Shown piece by piece: positions 1 through 8,199 of a DNA stretch of 64,000 nucleotides; position 1 is the stretch's first letter, and each line of letters starts with the position of its first letter. The notes under the pieces are model-generated. The model ran no database searches, had not been told where the DNA came from, and saw nothing but the letters and a program-made list of their open reading frames with translations. The translations under genes were made by a program, and so were the position numbers. This DNA is from RGIG3009 sp964390295. Lineage in GTDB: Bacteria > Bacillota > Clostridia > Oscillospirales > Acutalibacteraceae. The DNA lies in contig CAYMHR010000004.1 in the NCBI GenBank assembly GCA_964390295.1, forward strand, positions 7,253-71,252, written 5' to 3'.

Positions 1-954
1 CGGCATTTTTTCTTTGGACGGACGATGGATTACGAGCGCTCTTATGGCGAATCGGTGGTGATTACGCCTCGGAATTTCTCTTTGGGGTTTTATCGGGTAC
101 CATCCGAAAAGCCGACGTATGCGTTGATCGGCATGGCGCACGTAGAAAATAAAATCCCGTTGTATTATGATGCGGTGAATGAGTGCGGATTGGGCATGGC
201 CGGATTGCGATTTGCCGGAAATGCCGTATACCATGCGCCGCAGGTGGACAAGGAAAGCATCGCCTCCTTTGAAATGATTCCCCGAATTTTGCGCCGATGC
301 GCTACCGTGGCCGATGCCAGACGGTTATTAAAGCGCGTGCTGATCACCGACGCCGCGTTTTGTGATGCTCTGCCGCCGTCGCCGCTGCACTGGTTGATCG
401 CTGACCGTCGGGAAGCGATTGTGGTCGAGCAGCAAAGCGACGGCTTGCATATTCACGATAATCCAGTGGGGGTGCTGACGAACAATCCGCCGTTTACCGA
501 ACAGCAATTTCGCCTGCGGGATTACGTCGGGCTTTCGCCGCGCGACCCGATCAATACGTTTTCCGACGAGATTGAATTGCCGTTGTACAGCCGCGGTATG
601 GGAGCGTTGGGCTTGCCGGGAGATTGGTCCTCGGTATCCCGGTTCGTTCGTGCCTCTTTTGTGAAGCTGAATTCCGCCTTGCCGGAATCCATAGAGGACG
701 TTACTCAATGCTTCCACGTCCTCGGCTCCGTGGAGCAGGTGTGCGGATGTTGCGCGGTGGGGGAGAACTACGAAATGACAGTATATACCGCCTGCTGTGA
801 TGCCGATACCGGGACGTATTATTATACCACCTATGGCAATCACCGGATTACCGCCGTAGACCTGCACGGTGAAGACTTGCAAGGCGACAAGCTCGTTGTG
901 TATCCGCTGACCGACGGCGAACAAATACGGTATCTTAATCGCAACGGATCGTAA
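1..954 (+). CDS. Choloylglycine hydrolase / bile salt hydrolase family protein, 5' partial
   Basis: This is an N-terminal-nucleophile amidase of the linear amide C-N hydrolase (Ntn) family; members deconjugate bile salts or cleave penicillin V. The reading frame is open from base 1, and the residues before the first in-window ATG (codon 25) already align with the family pattern GNTYFGRNxDW, here HFFFGRTMDYERSYGE followed by VVITPRNF. That ATG is therefore not the start: roughly 20 N-terminal residues, including the catalytic Cys2, lie outside the window. Further family motifs are VNECGLGMAGL and GVLTNNPPF. About 317 residues are visible, near the usual 320-340. Substrate (bile salt, penicillin or acyl-homoserine lactone) cannot be decided. 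It ends at a terminator shared with the convergent aldo-keto reductase. Confidence 0.88.
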   Translation, partial: RHFFFGRTMDYERSYGESVVITPRNFSLGFYRVPSEKPTYALIGMAHVENKIPLYYDAVNECGLGMAGLRFAGNAVYHAPQVDKESIASFEMIPRILRRCATVADARRLLKRVLITDAAFCDALPPSPLHWLIADRREAIVVEQQSDGLHIHDNPVGVLTNNPPFTEQQFRLRDYVGLSPRDPINTFSDEIELPLYSRGMGALGLPGDWSSVSRFVRASFVKLNSALPESIEDVTQCFHVLGSVEQVCGCCAVGENYEMTVYTACCDADTGTYYYTTYGNHRITAVDLHGEDLQGDKLVVYPLTDGEQIRYLNRNGS

Positions 955-993
955 AAAAGCAGCAGACGTCGTTTGGACGTCTGCCGCTTTTTA
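955..993. terminator. Bidirectional rho-independent terminator
   Basis: Inverted repeat GCAGACGTC (962-970) / GACGTCTGC (976-984), flanked by A6 on the left and T5 on the right. It serves the hydrolase on the plus strand and the aldo-keto reductase on the minus strand. The reductase stop codon (991-993) sits inside the flanking tract. Confidence 0.85.
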
Positions 994-1989
994 TGCTTGA
1001 AGAATTTGCTGGATGGCCGCCAACTCATCGGCGGTAAAATCGGTGTGGTGAACGGCGGCAACGTTTTCACGGATTTGCTCCGGGCTGCTGGCACCGACCA
1101 ATACGCTGGTGGTTTCGCCCGCCCCCAGCAACCAAGCAATCGCCATTTGTGCCAGCGATTGACCGCGCGCGACGGCAAGGCGGTTGAGACGCTCCACTTT
1201 GTGAAGAACGGCGGCATCGATGCGGTCGGCAGTGAGAAAGGTGTCCGGCTTAGCAGCACGTGATCCGGCAGGAATCCCGTGCAAGTATTTGTCGGACAAA
1301 ATGCCCTGCTCCAGAGGCGAAAAGGCGATCGAGCCCATACCGGCATCGTGAGTGGCACGAAGTATGCCGTCGGTTTGTACGTGCCGATCCAGCATGGAAA
1401 ACCGAAGCTGATGGATCAGGCAGTGCACACCGGAGGCTTCCAGCAAGGCCTGTGCTTTGATTGCCGTCGGAGCATCGTAGTTGGAAATGCCGACGTAAAG
1501 TGCTTTGCCGCTCCGAACAATATCGCACAGTGCGCCCATAGTTTCTTCCAGCGGCGTATGAGGGTCCATGCGATGATGGTAAAAAATATCGACGTAGTCC
1601 AGTCCCATACGCTTTAAGCTGGTATCCAGGCTGGAGATCAGGTACTTGCGACTTCCAAAATCGCCGTAGGGCCCCGGATGCATATAGTAACCGGCTTTGG
1701 TAGAGATGACCAGCTCATCGCGATACGGTGCCAGCGTTTCTTTCAAAATACGTCCGAAATTGCGTTCTGCCGATCCGGCGTATGGGCGACCGTAATTGTT
1801 GGCAAGGTCAAAATGCGTGACACCCAAATCGAATGCCGTGGTCAGCATCTCCGTCATGGTGCGATAATCGTCCGCATCGCTGAAATTGTGCCACAGTCCC
1901 AGCGACAGCGCCGGCAATTTCAAACCGCTGTGTCCGCAATAGCGATAAGGCATGGTATCGTAGCGAGTGGCGGCGGCTGTATAATTCAT
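991..1989 (-). CDS. gpr: Aldo/keto reductase, YghZ/Gpr-like (L-glyceraldehyde 3-phosphate reductase family)
   Basis: NAD(P)H-dependent (alpha/beta)8-barrel reductase, cytosolic, 332 residues, about the family length. The AKR tetrad is visible: Asp61 and Tyr66 in the DLANNYG stretch, Lys98 in STKAG and His138 in YHHR. The N-terminal MPYRYCGHSGLKLPALSLGL and the later VLVGASSPEQIREN match Escherichia coli YghZ closely. That enzyme reduces L-glyceraldehyde 3-phosphate and methylglyoxal, so a detoxifying role is inferred. It is monocistronic with its own promoter and a good ribosome site (AAAGGAG) before ATG 1989. The physiological substrate is not proven. Confidence 0.85.
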   Translation of the reverse strand: MNYTAAATRYDTMPYRYCGHSGLKLPALSLGLWHNFSDADDYRTMTEMLTTAFDLGVTHFDLANNYGRPYAGSAERNFGRILKETLAPYRDELVISTKAGYYMHPGPYGDFGSRKYLISSLDTSLKRMGLDYVDIFYHHRMDPHTPLEETMGALCDIVRSGKALYVGISNYDAPTAIKAQALLEASGVHCLIHQLRFSMLDRHVQTDGILRATHDAGMGSIAFSPLEQGILSDKYLHGIPAGSRAAKPDTFLTADRIDAAVLHKVERLNRLAVARGQSLAQMAIAWLLGAGETTSVLVGASSPEQIRENVAAVHHTDFTADELAAIQQILQA

Positions 1990-2019
1990 AACAACGCTCC
2001 TTTGTTAGTCGATAAGGTC

Positions 2020-2048
2020 AGTATAGCACAAAGCGGCAGGTGTTGCAA
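2020..2048 (-). promoter_or_regulatory. Housekeeping promoter of the aldo-keto reductase
   Basis: Minus-strand -35 TTGCAA (2043-2048) and -10 TATACT (2020-2025) with a 17-bp spacer, about 30 bp upstream of the start codon. Confidence 0.7.
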
Positions 2049-2062
2049 CGAAAAATGGAAAA

Positions 2063-2090
2063 GCGGTTGCCACGATACCGTGGCAACCGC
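2063..2090 (-). terminator. Terminator of trpB
   Basis: Perfect 12-bp stem GCGGTTGCCACG / CGTGGCAACCGC with loop ATAC, followed on the minus strand by TTTTCCATTTTT. It lies directly after the trpB stop, so no trpA is co-transcribed. Confidence 0.85.
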
Positions 2091-2096
2091 CGAGCA

Positions 2097-3317
2097 TTAA
2101 CGAATACCGTAATGCTCAATCACGTAATCCATGTCTTTGTCGCCTCTGCCGGAGAGGTTGATCAGGACGGAGCCGTGTTCCATGGTTTGGGCGAGCTTCA
2201 TGCCGTAAGCGACGGCGTGTGAGCTTTCGATGGCCGGAATGATACCCTCCAGTCGCGACAGCTTAAAGAAGGCGTCGATGGTTTCTTCGTCGTCGACCAC
2301 GTCGTATTGAACACGCCCGATTTCTTGCAGGAAGGCGTGCTCCGGTCCGGAGGACGGATAATCCAATCCGCTGGCAACGGAGTATACGGGTGCCGGTTCG
2401 CCGTTTTCGTCCTTGAGCATGATGCTGTTAAAGCCGTGCATGATGCCTTCGGTGCCATATTTCAGGCTGGCGGCGTGGTCGCCCAGCTTGGGACCGCGAC
2501 CGAGCGGCTCGACACCGTAGATGACCACGGGATCGTTTAGGAACCCGGCAAACAGACCGGCCGCGTTAGAACCGCCACCTACGCAGGCTACGATCGCGTT
2601 GGGAAGATGTCCGGTTATATCTAAAAACTGTTCGCGCGCTTCGATGCCAACCACGCTTTGGAAATCGCGCACCATCATGGGGAACGGGTGAGGGCCGAGC
2701 ACGGAGCCGATGCAGTAGATGCAATCCTTATACTCCTTGCTATACGCGTCAAAAGCGGCATCCACCGCTTCCTTCAAGGTTTGCAGTCCGTGTGTGACCT
2801 CGATTACGTTGGCACCGAGGATTTTCATGCGTGCTACGTTCGGCGCCTGCTTTTTAATATCCACAGTGCCCATGTAGATGTCACATTCCAGTCCGAAATA
2901 GGCGGCAGCAGTAGCCAGCGCAACACCGTGCTGACCGGCACCGGTTTCGGCAATCACCTTTTTCTTGCCCATGTACTTGGCCAGCAGAGCTTCGCCCATG
3001 CAGTGGTTGAGCTTGTGAGCACCCGAATGGTTCAGGTCTTCGCGCTTGGCATATAGCTGCACCTTGCCTCCCAAAGCGTCGGATAAGCGCTCCAGATGAG
3101 TGACGGGTGTCGGGCGACCCTGAAATTCTTTGCGGATGCGGCGCAGCTCGGCAATGAATTTGCGAGACTGGCAAATCGAATAGTACGCCTCGGTGATTTC
3201 CGCCATAGCGTTTTTCAGCTTTTCATCCACGTAAACGCCGCCGTATTTCCCAAAATAACCGTCTTTGTTGGGGTAATTGTTAAAATACGTGTCAAAATTG
3301 ATACCGTTAAATTCCAT
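2097..3317 (-). CDS. trpB: Tryptophan synthase beta chain (solitary)
   Basis: PLP enzyme joining indole (or substrate-channelled indole) with L-serine to make L-tryptophan. 406 residues, the TrpB1 size. PLP lysine is Lys102 in HSGAHKLN (most homologues read HKIN or HKMN), the catalytic glutamate is Glu124 in AETGAGQHG, the phosphate loop is GGGSNAAG at 247-254, and LDYPSSGPEHA and LSGRGDKD are conserved. No trpA or other trp gene adjoins it: a terminator follows and the gene beyond is an unrelated reductase. It is controlled by a T-box with a UGG specifier. Likely roles are indole salvage, or partnership with a trpA encoded elsewhere. Confidence 0.95.
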   Translation of the reverse strand: MEFNGINFDTYFNNYPNKDGYFGKYGGVYVDEKLKNAMAEITEAYYSICQSRKFIAELRRIRKEFQGRPTPVTHLERLSDALGGKVQLYAKREDLNHSGAHKLNHCMGEALLAKYMGKKKVIAETGAGQHGVALATAAAYFGLECDIYMGTVDIKKQAPNVARMKILGANVIEVTHGLQTLKEAVDAAFDAYSKEYKDCIYCIGSVLGPHPFPMMVRDFQSVVGIEAREQFLDITGHLPNAIVACVGGGSNAAGLFAGFLNDPVVIYGVEPLGRGPKLGDHAASLKYGTEGIMHGFNSIMLKDENGEPAPVYSVASGLDYPSSGPEHAFLQEIGRVQYDVVDDEETIDAFFKLSRLEGIIPAIESSHAVAYGMKLAQTMEHGSVLINLSGRGDKDMDYVIEHYGIR

Positions 3318-3419
3318 GATAATTGCCTCCTAATATTTCAAAATGGGGATGGAAAAATCAGTCAACGCCATCGCCATCGTTTAGTTAGCAGGATCATTCG
3401 TATTCCTCCCTGAAAATCA

Positions 3420-3696
3420 AAAACGCCCTTGACAAAGCCTATCGGCTGTCAAGGACGAACGTTTAATTCGCGGTGCCACCTTGATTCACGGAAACCCGTG
3501 CACTTGCAGGATACCAACATATCCCCGGCAACTAACGCATGCCCACGCGTTGCAGTATACTTTGTGAAAAAACACATTTGACTGCACCCTCAGCGGCCCA
3601 TTTGACGATGGTTTCTTGCCCGATTTCCAGCACCACGGGCTCTCTGTGAAGGCTTGATCGCCGTTACTTCCGCTTCAACGGTTTCTTGTTTAATTT
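3420..3696 (-). promoter_or_regulatory. T-box riboswitch, tRNA-Trp specific, upstream of trpB
   Basis: Read on the minus strand from the predicted start near 3696. Stem I has AGCGG (3670-3674) pairing with CCGCT, an AGTA specifier-loop motif (3665-3668), helix GGCGAT/ATCGTC, and AGAGAG in the distal part. The specifier loop reads AAATGGG, placing TGG (3598-3600) as specifier followed by a purine, i.e. tryptophan. The T-box sequence GGTGGCACCGCG is at 3469-3480. The terminator stem CCTTGACA/TGTCAAGG spans 3427-3454 and is followed by a T-rich tract. Uncharged tRNA-Trp is expected to favour the antiterminator. Confidence 0.93.
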
Positions 3697-3702
3697 GAAT
3701 GT

Positions 3703-3731
3703 ACTATATCACATTGCTGCGAATTTGTCAA
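3703..3731 (-). promoter_or_regulatory. Promoter of the T-box/trpB transcript
   Basis: Minus-strand TTGACA (3726-3731), 17-bp spacer, TATAGT (3703-3708). It is near-consensus and sits just upstream of the T-box 5' end. Confidence 0.85.
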
Positions 3732-3818
3732 GTGCTATTAAAAAATATCTTTTTCCTTGGCGGTGTACCGCGAAACAGGTAACAATTTAACCAATTTCGC
3801 AAAACGCGAAAATTTCGG

Positions 3819-3847
3819 TTGACAAAATACGTTTCATCCACTATAAT
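3819..3847 (+). promoter_or_regulatory. Consensus promoter of tRNA-Ser
   Basis: Perfect TTGACA (3819-3824) and TATAAT (3842-3847) separated by 17 bp, with the mature tRNA beginning 12 bp downstream of the -10. It diverges from the trpB promoter. Confidence 0.92.
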
Positions 3848-3858
3848 AGGTGTGCTGT

Positions 3859-3944
3859 GGAGAGTTGTCCGAGTGGTCGAAGGTGCAGCACTCGAAATGC
3901 TGTGTACGAAAGTACCTAGGGTTCGAATCCCTAACTCTCCGCCA
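3859..3944 (+). tRNA. tRNA-Ser (anticodon CGA)
   Basis: The cloverleaf is readable: acceptor GGAGAGT/ACTCTCC, D-arm TCCGAGTGGTCGAAGG, anticodon stem AGCA/TGCT around CTCGAAA with anticodon CGA at 3893-3895, an extended variable arm (GTGTACGAAAGTACCT), T-arm AGGGTTCGAATCCCT, and an encoded CCA (3942-3944). The long variable arm and CGA anticodon identify a serine tRNA reading UCG. It is transcribed from its own perfect promoter and followed by its own terminator. Confidence 0.97.
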
Positions 3945-3986
3945 AAATCCCACCGTAATTTCACAAAATTACGGTGGGATTTTTTG
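3945..3986. terminator. Terminator of tRNA-Ser, probably bidirectional
   Basis: Stem AAATCCCACCGTAATT / AATTACGGTGGGATTT followed by T6 on the plus strand. The minus-strand copy ends in TTTT and could stop transcription from the amidase operon. Confidence 0.9.
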
Positions 3987-3996
3987 TTAGCAAGAG

Positions 3997-4024
3997 GAGA
4001 GGGCAAGCAATCGCTTGCCCTCTC
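3997..4024. repeat. Inverted repeat after the amidase gene
   Basis: Perfect 12-bp stem GAGAGGGCAAGC / GCTTGCCCTCTC with loop AATC, immediately downstream of the amidase stop. There is no clear T-run on either strand, so it may be a stabilising 3' hairpin for the ABC/amidase mRNA rather than a terminator by itself. Confidence 0.6.
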
Positions 4025-4031
4025 GTAACGT

Positions 4032-4697
4032 TTAATCGTAATCCCGGACGTCTTGCAGGAATTCTTCCCACGCTTCCGGATTGCGGACAAAATAGCGGGG
4101 ACACTCCTTTCCGGTGATGTCGTAGTGACGGATGACGTGATCGGTGGAAAGATCACCGGCTTGCAAAAGCCACGCGGTGAGCTTAACCAAAGACTGGTAG
4201 GTCGCTTCGTTGAATTTGCCGGTATCATCCGGATGACACACTTCGATCGAGATGGTGTCGCCGTTTCGATTGTTGCTGGCGGCGGATGTCTCGGACAAGG
4301 GGATGCACTGGATGATCTCGCCGTCCAGCCCTACCACAAAATGTGCACTGACCGAAGAATCGGGATTGTTAAAATAATTACGGTTTTGCCGAGCGGTCGT
4401 GCCGGGATTGCCGATGTAGTGGATCACTACGTCGTGAAAGGCTTCCAGCTTCTCGCCGTCCCGTGAGACACCGTCCACGTCGATCAGGTCCTGCTCGATC
4501 CAGTCGAGAATGGTAACGTCGTACCACGCTTTGGACGACGACCTTGAACGATCGCTGTGGCGATTGCCCAAAGCAAAGCACAGGGGAACAATCACCGCAG
4601 CCGCTACGGCAATCAGAGAGATCAGAACGATCCGATGCCGCTTGCGCGCATAATACCGACGGCGGCTTTGCGATTCATCCAAAAATTGCGTTTTCAT
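4032..4697 (-). CDS. N-acetylmuramoyl-L-alanine amidase (Amidase_2/PGRP fold), membrane-anchored
   Basis: Zinc amidase predicted to cut the MurNAc-L-Ala bond of peptidoglycan outside the membrane. 221 residues: a basic N-terminus (about 1-22), one transmembrane anchor (about 23-43, LISLIAVAAAVIVPLCFAL), then the amidase domain. Likely zinc ligands are the His in VVIHYIG, the His in IRHYDITGKECP and its Cys; SAHFVVG and SIEVCHP are also typical. It starts 19 bp after the ABC permease stop, so it probably shares the GntR-ABC transcript. A role in cell-wall remodelling alongside that transporter is inferred only. Confidence 0.85.
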   Translation of the reverse strand: MKTQFLDESQSRRRYYARKRHRIVLISLIAVAAAVIVPLCFALGNRHSDRSRSSSKAWYDVTILDWIEQDLIDVDGVSRDGEKLEAFHDVVIHYIGNPGTTARQNRNYFNNPDSSVSAHFVVGLDGEIIQCIPLSETSAASNNRNGDTISIEVCHPDDTGKFNEATYQSLVKLTAWLLQAGDLSTDHVIRHYDITGKECPRYFVRNPEAWEEFLQDVRDYD

Positions 4698-4716
4698 GAT
4701 GTGTGCCCCCGAAATA

Positions 4717-6837
4717 TCAATCGTTCAGACCAAGCGTTGTTATAGGCAGCTCGGTCGTATCACCGGGCAAAGCGAAAAAGCCGTCGTAGTAGGCGTAATC
4801 GTAGTACGTGCCGCCGTATTCGTCATGATATTCGTTCAGCTTTTCCAATCGCAGGTAGCACAGCGGCTTTGCACCGTCGAGGTTCTTGTCGGTGGATAAC
4901 TGCTCCAGCCATGCACAGAGCCCTTCGGCGTTTTTGGTAATCGTATCGCTGTCTAAATAGTAGGCCGTTTCGTTTTCAGCGTTGGTGTTGTACAGATAAA
5001 TCTTGATGGAGGTATAAGCGTCGGGATCGCGGATGACGTCGGCAAGCCGGTTGTCATAGTCGACGGTACAGTGCTCGTTGTATAGCTGTAAATAGGCGTT
5101 CAGAGTTTTCGGAAGTGCGGAAGAATACAGCGGCACGTCGAAGCTCGACCACGACGAATAGCCGGGGACGTAAAAATGCAGATAGGTAATCGGCTGTTCT
5201 TCCTTTTCATAATCCACACCGGTATTGAGTAGCTTATACCACGCCTCAAAGCCAATGGAGTTTATCTCTTCTTGGAGTACGGTATAGAGCTTGGTGCGCT
5301 CCTGCTTATCAAAATTCATATTGGCGGTGAGAGAGTCGCTGATGGAGGACATAGTATCCGGCAAATTCATGTAGACCTCTTGATAGCTGTCGTTTTGTGC
5401 CAGACGGTCGGACAGCAACGCGATATCTTCATCGTAGATCACAATGCGTCGCACGTGCGAGATACCACCGCTTTTGATCGAGACGACCAGCACGCTGTTT
5501 TTATCACAGGCGCTGTAAAAGTCGCGTTCCGAACGGTTGGCGAGTGCCAGCGAGCTTTCCAAACGAGAGGTGACCATATCGATGATTTGCGGGTCGTCCA
5601 GTTGAACGCTGGACGTTTTTTGTAGAAAATAATCGTGATTTTCGTCGCTCCAAAACGTATCGTTGTCACCGGTGCTTACGATGCGAACCGAGGAAACGTC
5701 CGCCGCCGTCGGAGAATACGATACCAGCAACGCCCGTATGCCGGTCAACGTGCCGAACAGAGCGACGTTGGCAACGATCAGCCAAAGGATGGTGACAAGG
5801 CTTTTGCGAAAAAAGCCCTGTAACCGGCGCGTGCTGAGTAGCTCGAATACCAGCGAAGCGAACAGCGCGATAACGTAGAAGAAAATTTGATTGGCGACGG
5901 TGTATGCGTCGGTGGAATAGTTGCTGAAGTGGTTTGACCAGATGGAGAGCGTGACGAACGCACTGATGGTAAAGCCAATTAGAAAGCGATACGCACCTTG
6001 CAGGTAGCGGTTCGGTGCGGAGTGTGAGGCACCCTCACTGTGGCGGCCGCGGAACAGCAAACAGGCGATCACGGTGTACAGCAGAGCCAAAACCAACGTG
6101 TACACGCCACTTTGCCACGTGGTAAGCGCGGTAAGCGCGGTAACGTTTTCCGAGATAAAGGAACTGAAAACCGTACCGACGGGAACGTTGTAGCTCGCAC
6201 TGAGAATTGGCAGAAAATCCAAATTGCTGACCAGAGGGAAGGAGCTTTCAATGGCGGAAAGGACCAGAGACAGCAACGCGCGCGGTAGAAAAATGATCAG
6301 CAGAGACACTAGAATGTTGGAGACAAAGGTGCCGGTGACCGACATGGCAATCGCTACGCTGGCTGCTACCAGGAGACTGCCGGTAAAGCAGTTAAAGCAG
6401 GTGTACAGAATACTGTAATAGTTGATAACATACAGCTTCGGAAAAACAGCGTGGCACAGTGTGGAAAGTATCGTGGTGGTGCCGATGAAAATCACGATCC
6501 AGGTGACGACCGCGGCAAAGAAGCTAAAAAACAGGCAGGTGCGTGTTGCCGGGATCGAATGGTAAAAGTCGCTGGATTCACGGCGATTGAGAAACGAGAA
6601 GAGATTGAGCGTCAGCAACGGTGCCACGATGCAAAATGAAAGAACAATCATCGGATTCATGCTGAGACAATCCACTGCCGTAGAGACGACGGCGGTAGCG
6701 TCCAGCGTTGCCGTGTATTCGGAAATCGGCAAGAACATGGCAATCAGGCTGACGCCGACCGTCAACAGGATGCCTAACAGGCGGAGCTGACGAAGTCCCT
6801 CAACGTATAAGCGGGGACTGAAACCGGTTTGCTTCAT
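4717..6837 (-). CDS. ABC transporter permease (ABC-2-like, large extracytoplasmic region)
   Basis: Membrane partner of the adjacent ATPase. 706 residues with hydrophobic helices at about 16-36, 60-85, 105-130, 150-190 and 240-265, a second group at about 290-375, then a hydrophilic C-terminal half of roughly 320 residues that is probably extracytoplasmic. Residues RRESSDFYHSIPATR near 90 resemble a motif found in permeases regulated by YtrA-type repressors. It follows the ATPase gene by 3 bp. The transported substrate is unknown; cell-envelope stress or antibiotic export is a family-based guess. Confidence 0.75.
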   Translation of the reverse strand: MKQTGFSPRLYVEGLRQLRLLGILLTVGVSLIAMFLPISEYTATLDATAVVSTAVDCLSMNPMIVLSFCIVAPLLTLNLFSFLNRRESSDFYHSIPATRTCLFFSFFAAVVTWIVIFIGTTTILSTLCHAVFPKLYVINYYSILYTCFNCFTGSLLVAASVAIAMSVTGTFVSNILVSLLIIFLPRALLSLVLSAIESSFPLVSNLDFLPILSASYNVPVGTVFSSFISENVTALTALTTWQSGVYTLVLALLYTVIACLLFRGRHSEGASHSAPNRYLQGAYRFLIGFTISAFVTLSIWSNHFSNYSTDAYTVANQIFFYVIALFASLVFELLSTRRLQGFFRKSLVTILWLIVANVALFGTLTGIRALLVSYSPTAADVSSVRIVSTGDNDTFWSDENHDYFLQKTSSVQLDDPQIIDMVTSRLESSLALANRSERDFYSACDKNSVLVVSIKSGGISHVRRIVIYDEDIALLSDRLAQNDSYQEVYMNLPDTMSSISDSLTANMNFDKQERTKLYTVLQEEINSIGFEAWYKLLNTGVDYEKEEQPITYLHFYVPGYSSWSSFDVPLYSSALPKTLNAYLQLYNEHCTVDYDNRLADVIRDPDAYTSIKIYLYNTNAENETAYYLDSDTITKNAEGLCAWLEQLSTDKNLDGAKPLCYLRLEKLNEYHDEYGGTYYDYAYYDGFFALPGDTTELPITTLGLND

Positions 6838-6840
6838 AAC

Positions 6841-7743
6841 TTAACCCTCCCAGATATTTTCGGCGGTGTAGCCGAGCGCTTCCATTTCGTAGGTGAACAC
6901 CTCTTCCAGCGACAAAGGAAGCACGTCTAACAAAATCGGACAGAGGCTTTGCAACTTGGCTATGGTGTGCTCGCGGTCGCCGCGTACAATCATGTTGGCA
7001 ACCGAGCCGTGCTTGACGAAATGCAATATTTCAATATCCGAAAAGTCGTGGTCGTCAAGCCCTTGTGCAAAGGCAATTTGAATCTTAAACAGTGAGGTGC
7101 GCAGATTCTGCACGTCGCTTTCCATGATCAGCCCGCCTTTGTGGAGCAACGCAAGCTGATCGCAGGTATCCTCCAATTCACGCAGAGAGTGCGACGTGAT
7201 GATCGCCGTAGAGCGCCGCTCCAATACGTCCTCGCAGATGAGGTTTTTAACGCGGCTACGCATGATCGGATCCAACCCGTCGAAGGTTTCGTCGAAGAAA
7301 ATGTATCGTGGACGGCAGGACAATGCCAAAATGGTGGCAGCCTGCCGCTTCATTCCCTTGGAAAAATTGTTGATCGATAATTTCGGGTTCAACTCAAAGG
7401 CGGCCGTCAGCTGTTCAAACCGATGCGGGTCAAAGGTGGGGTAGGAGGCGGCGTACAGGGCGGCCATGCGTTCCATCGAAGCGCCGTTGAGAAAAAACAG
7501 CGTATCCGGTACGTAGGCGATTTCGGATTTCTTCGCCGTGTTTTCGTAAATCGGCTCGCCGTCGATGGTGACAGTCCCGCTGTTGGGACGGTAAACGCCG
7601 GTGATCACGCGCAGAAAGGTGGATTTTCCCGCGCCGTTGGAGCCGACCATGCCGTAAATACAGCCTTCGGGGATGGAACAGGTAACGTCGTCCAACGCGG
7701 CAAAATCACCAAAGCGTTTGGTTAAGTGTTGTACGTTAATCAT
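6841..7743 (-). CDS. ABC transporter ATP-binding protein
   Basis: Nucleotide-binding subunit, about 300 residues from ATG 7743. I prefer this start to an upstream in-frame ATG (7764) because AAAGAGGG lies at the right distance and it gives an 8-bp overlap with the GntR gene, suggesting translational coupling. Walker A GSNGAGKST is at about 34-42, the signature is degenerate (NNFSKGMKRQ) and Walker B is YIFFDETFDGLDP. A C-terminal segment of about 90 residues follows the ATPase core. It works with the permease downstream. Confidence 0.9.
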   Translation of the reverse strand: MINVQHLTKRFGDFAALDDVTCSIPEGCIYGMVGSNGAGKSTFLRVITGVYRPNSGTVTIDGEPIYENTAKKSEIAYVPDTLFFLNGASMERMAALYAASYPTFDPHRFEQLTAAFELNPKLSINNFSKGMKRQAATILALSCRPRYIFFDETFDGLDPIMRSRVKNLICEDVLERRSTAIITSHSLRELEDTCDQLALLHKGGLIMESDVQNLRTSLFKIQIAFAQGLDDHDFSDIEILHFVKHGSVANMIVRGDREHTIAKLQSLCPILLDVLPLSLEEVFTYEMEALGYTAENIWEG

Positions 7744-8119
7744 GAATAAGCCCTCTTTCTTCATAGACTTCGTTAATACAGGCGATCAGCTCGTCTTTGG
7801 TCAATCCGCCAATCGCCAGCTCGGCGGCCAGCGCGTGCAGCTCCTTCAGCTTGCTTCGGGAGTGCTCCTGAAGAACCGTTACCGCTTGCGGCGAAATGAA
7901 GCAACCGATTCCGGGAACGGAATAAATGATTCCTCGCATATCCAGCTCGGAATAGGCCTTTTGAATGGTGTTGGGATTTACCTTCAGCTCCAGAGATAGG
8001 CTCCGCACCGACGGTAGCTGCGTTTCCGGCGGCAATAGTCCAACCAAAACGAATCGCTCCAGCTGGTTGATCAGTTGCTCATACACCGGTTGCCGGGACA
8101 AAGGATCAATTTGAAACAT
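7736..8119 (-). CDS. GntR-family repressor, YtrA subfamily
   Basis: Short regulator of 127 residues: a winged helix (about 11-75, with LPSVRSLSLELKVNPNTIQKAY) and a short helical tail instead of a large ligand domain, as in YtrA. The start is ATG 8119, preceded by AGGGAGG. It is the first gene of the operon GntR - ATPase - permease - amidase. A perfect inverted repeat lies between its promoter and start codon, so autoregulation of the whole operon is expected. The inducer is unknown; YtrA relatives respond to cell-envelope-active compounds. Confidence 0.88.
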   Translation of the reverse strand: MFQIDPLSRQPVYEQLINQLERFVLVGLLPPETQLPSVRSLSLELKVNPNTIQKAYSELDMRGIIYSVPGIGCFISPQAVTVLQEHSRSKLKELHALAAELAIGGLTKDELIACINEVYEERGLIHD

Positions 8120-8139
8120 GCCATACCTCCCTTGACGTT

Positions 8140-8170
8140 CTAGGTGTACTATTTGTGCTAGTACACCTAG
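8140..8170. promoter_or_regulatory. Operator of the YtrA-type regulator
   Basis: Perfect 10-bp arms CTAGGTGTAC (8140-8149) and GTACACCTAG (8161-8170) around an 11-bp centre. It starts directly downstream of the -10 box, so bound repressor would block transcription of the operon. Confidence 0.85.
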
Positions 8171-8199
8171 AGTATAACACCGTGCGCGGGTGATGTCAA
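8171..8199 (-). promoter_or_regulatory. Promoter of the GntR-ABC-amidase operon
   Basis: Minus-strand TTGACA (8194-8199), 17-bp spacer, TATACT (8171-8176). It is immediately followed by the palindromic operator. Confidence 0.9.

Noticed and set aside
3400..4030. Protein-coding potential across the T-box and tRNA-Ser region
   Set aside because: Frames here run through the T-box, promoters, tRNA and terminator; all bases are explained by RNA elements.
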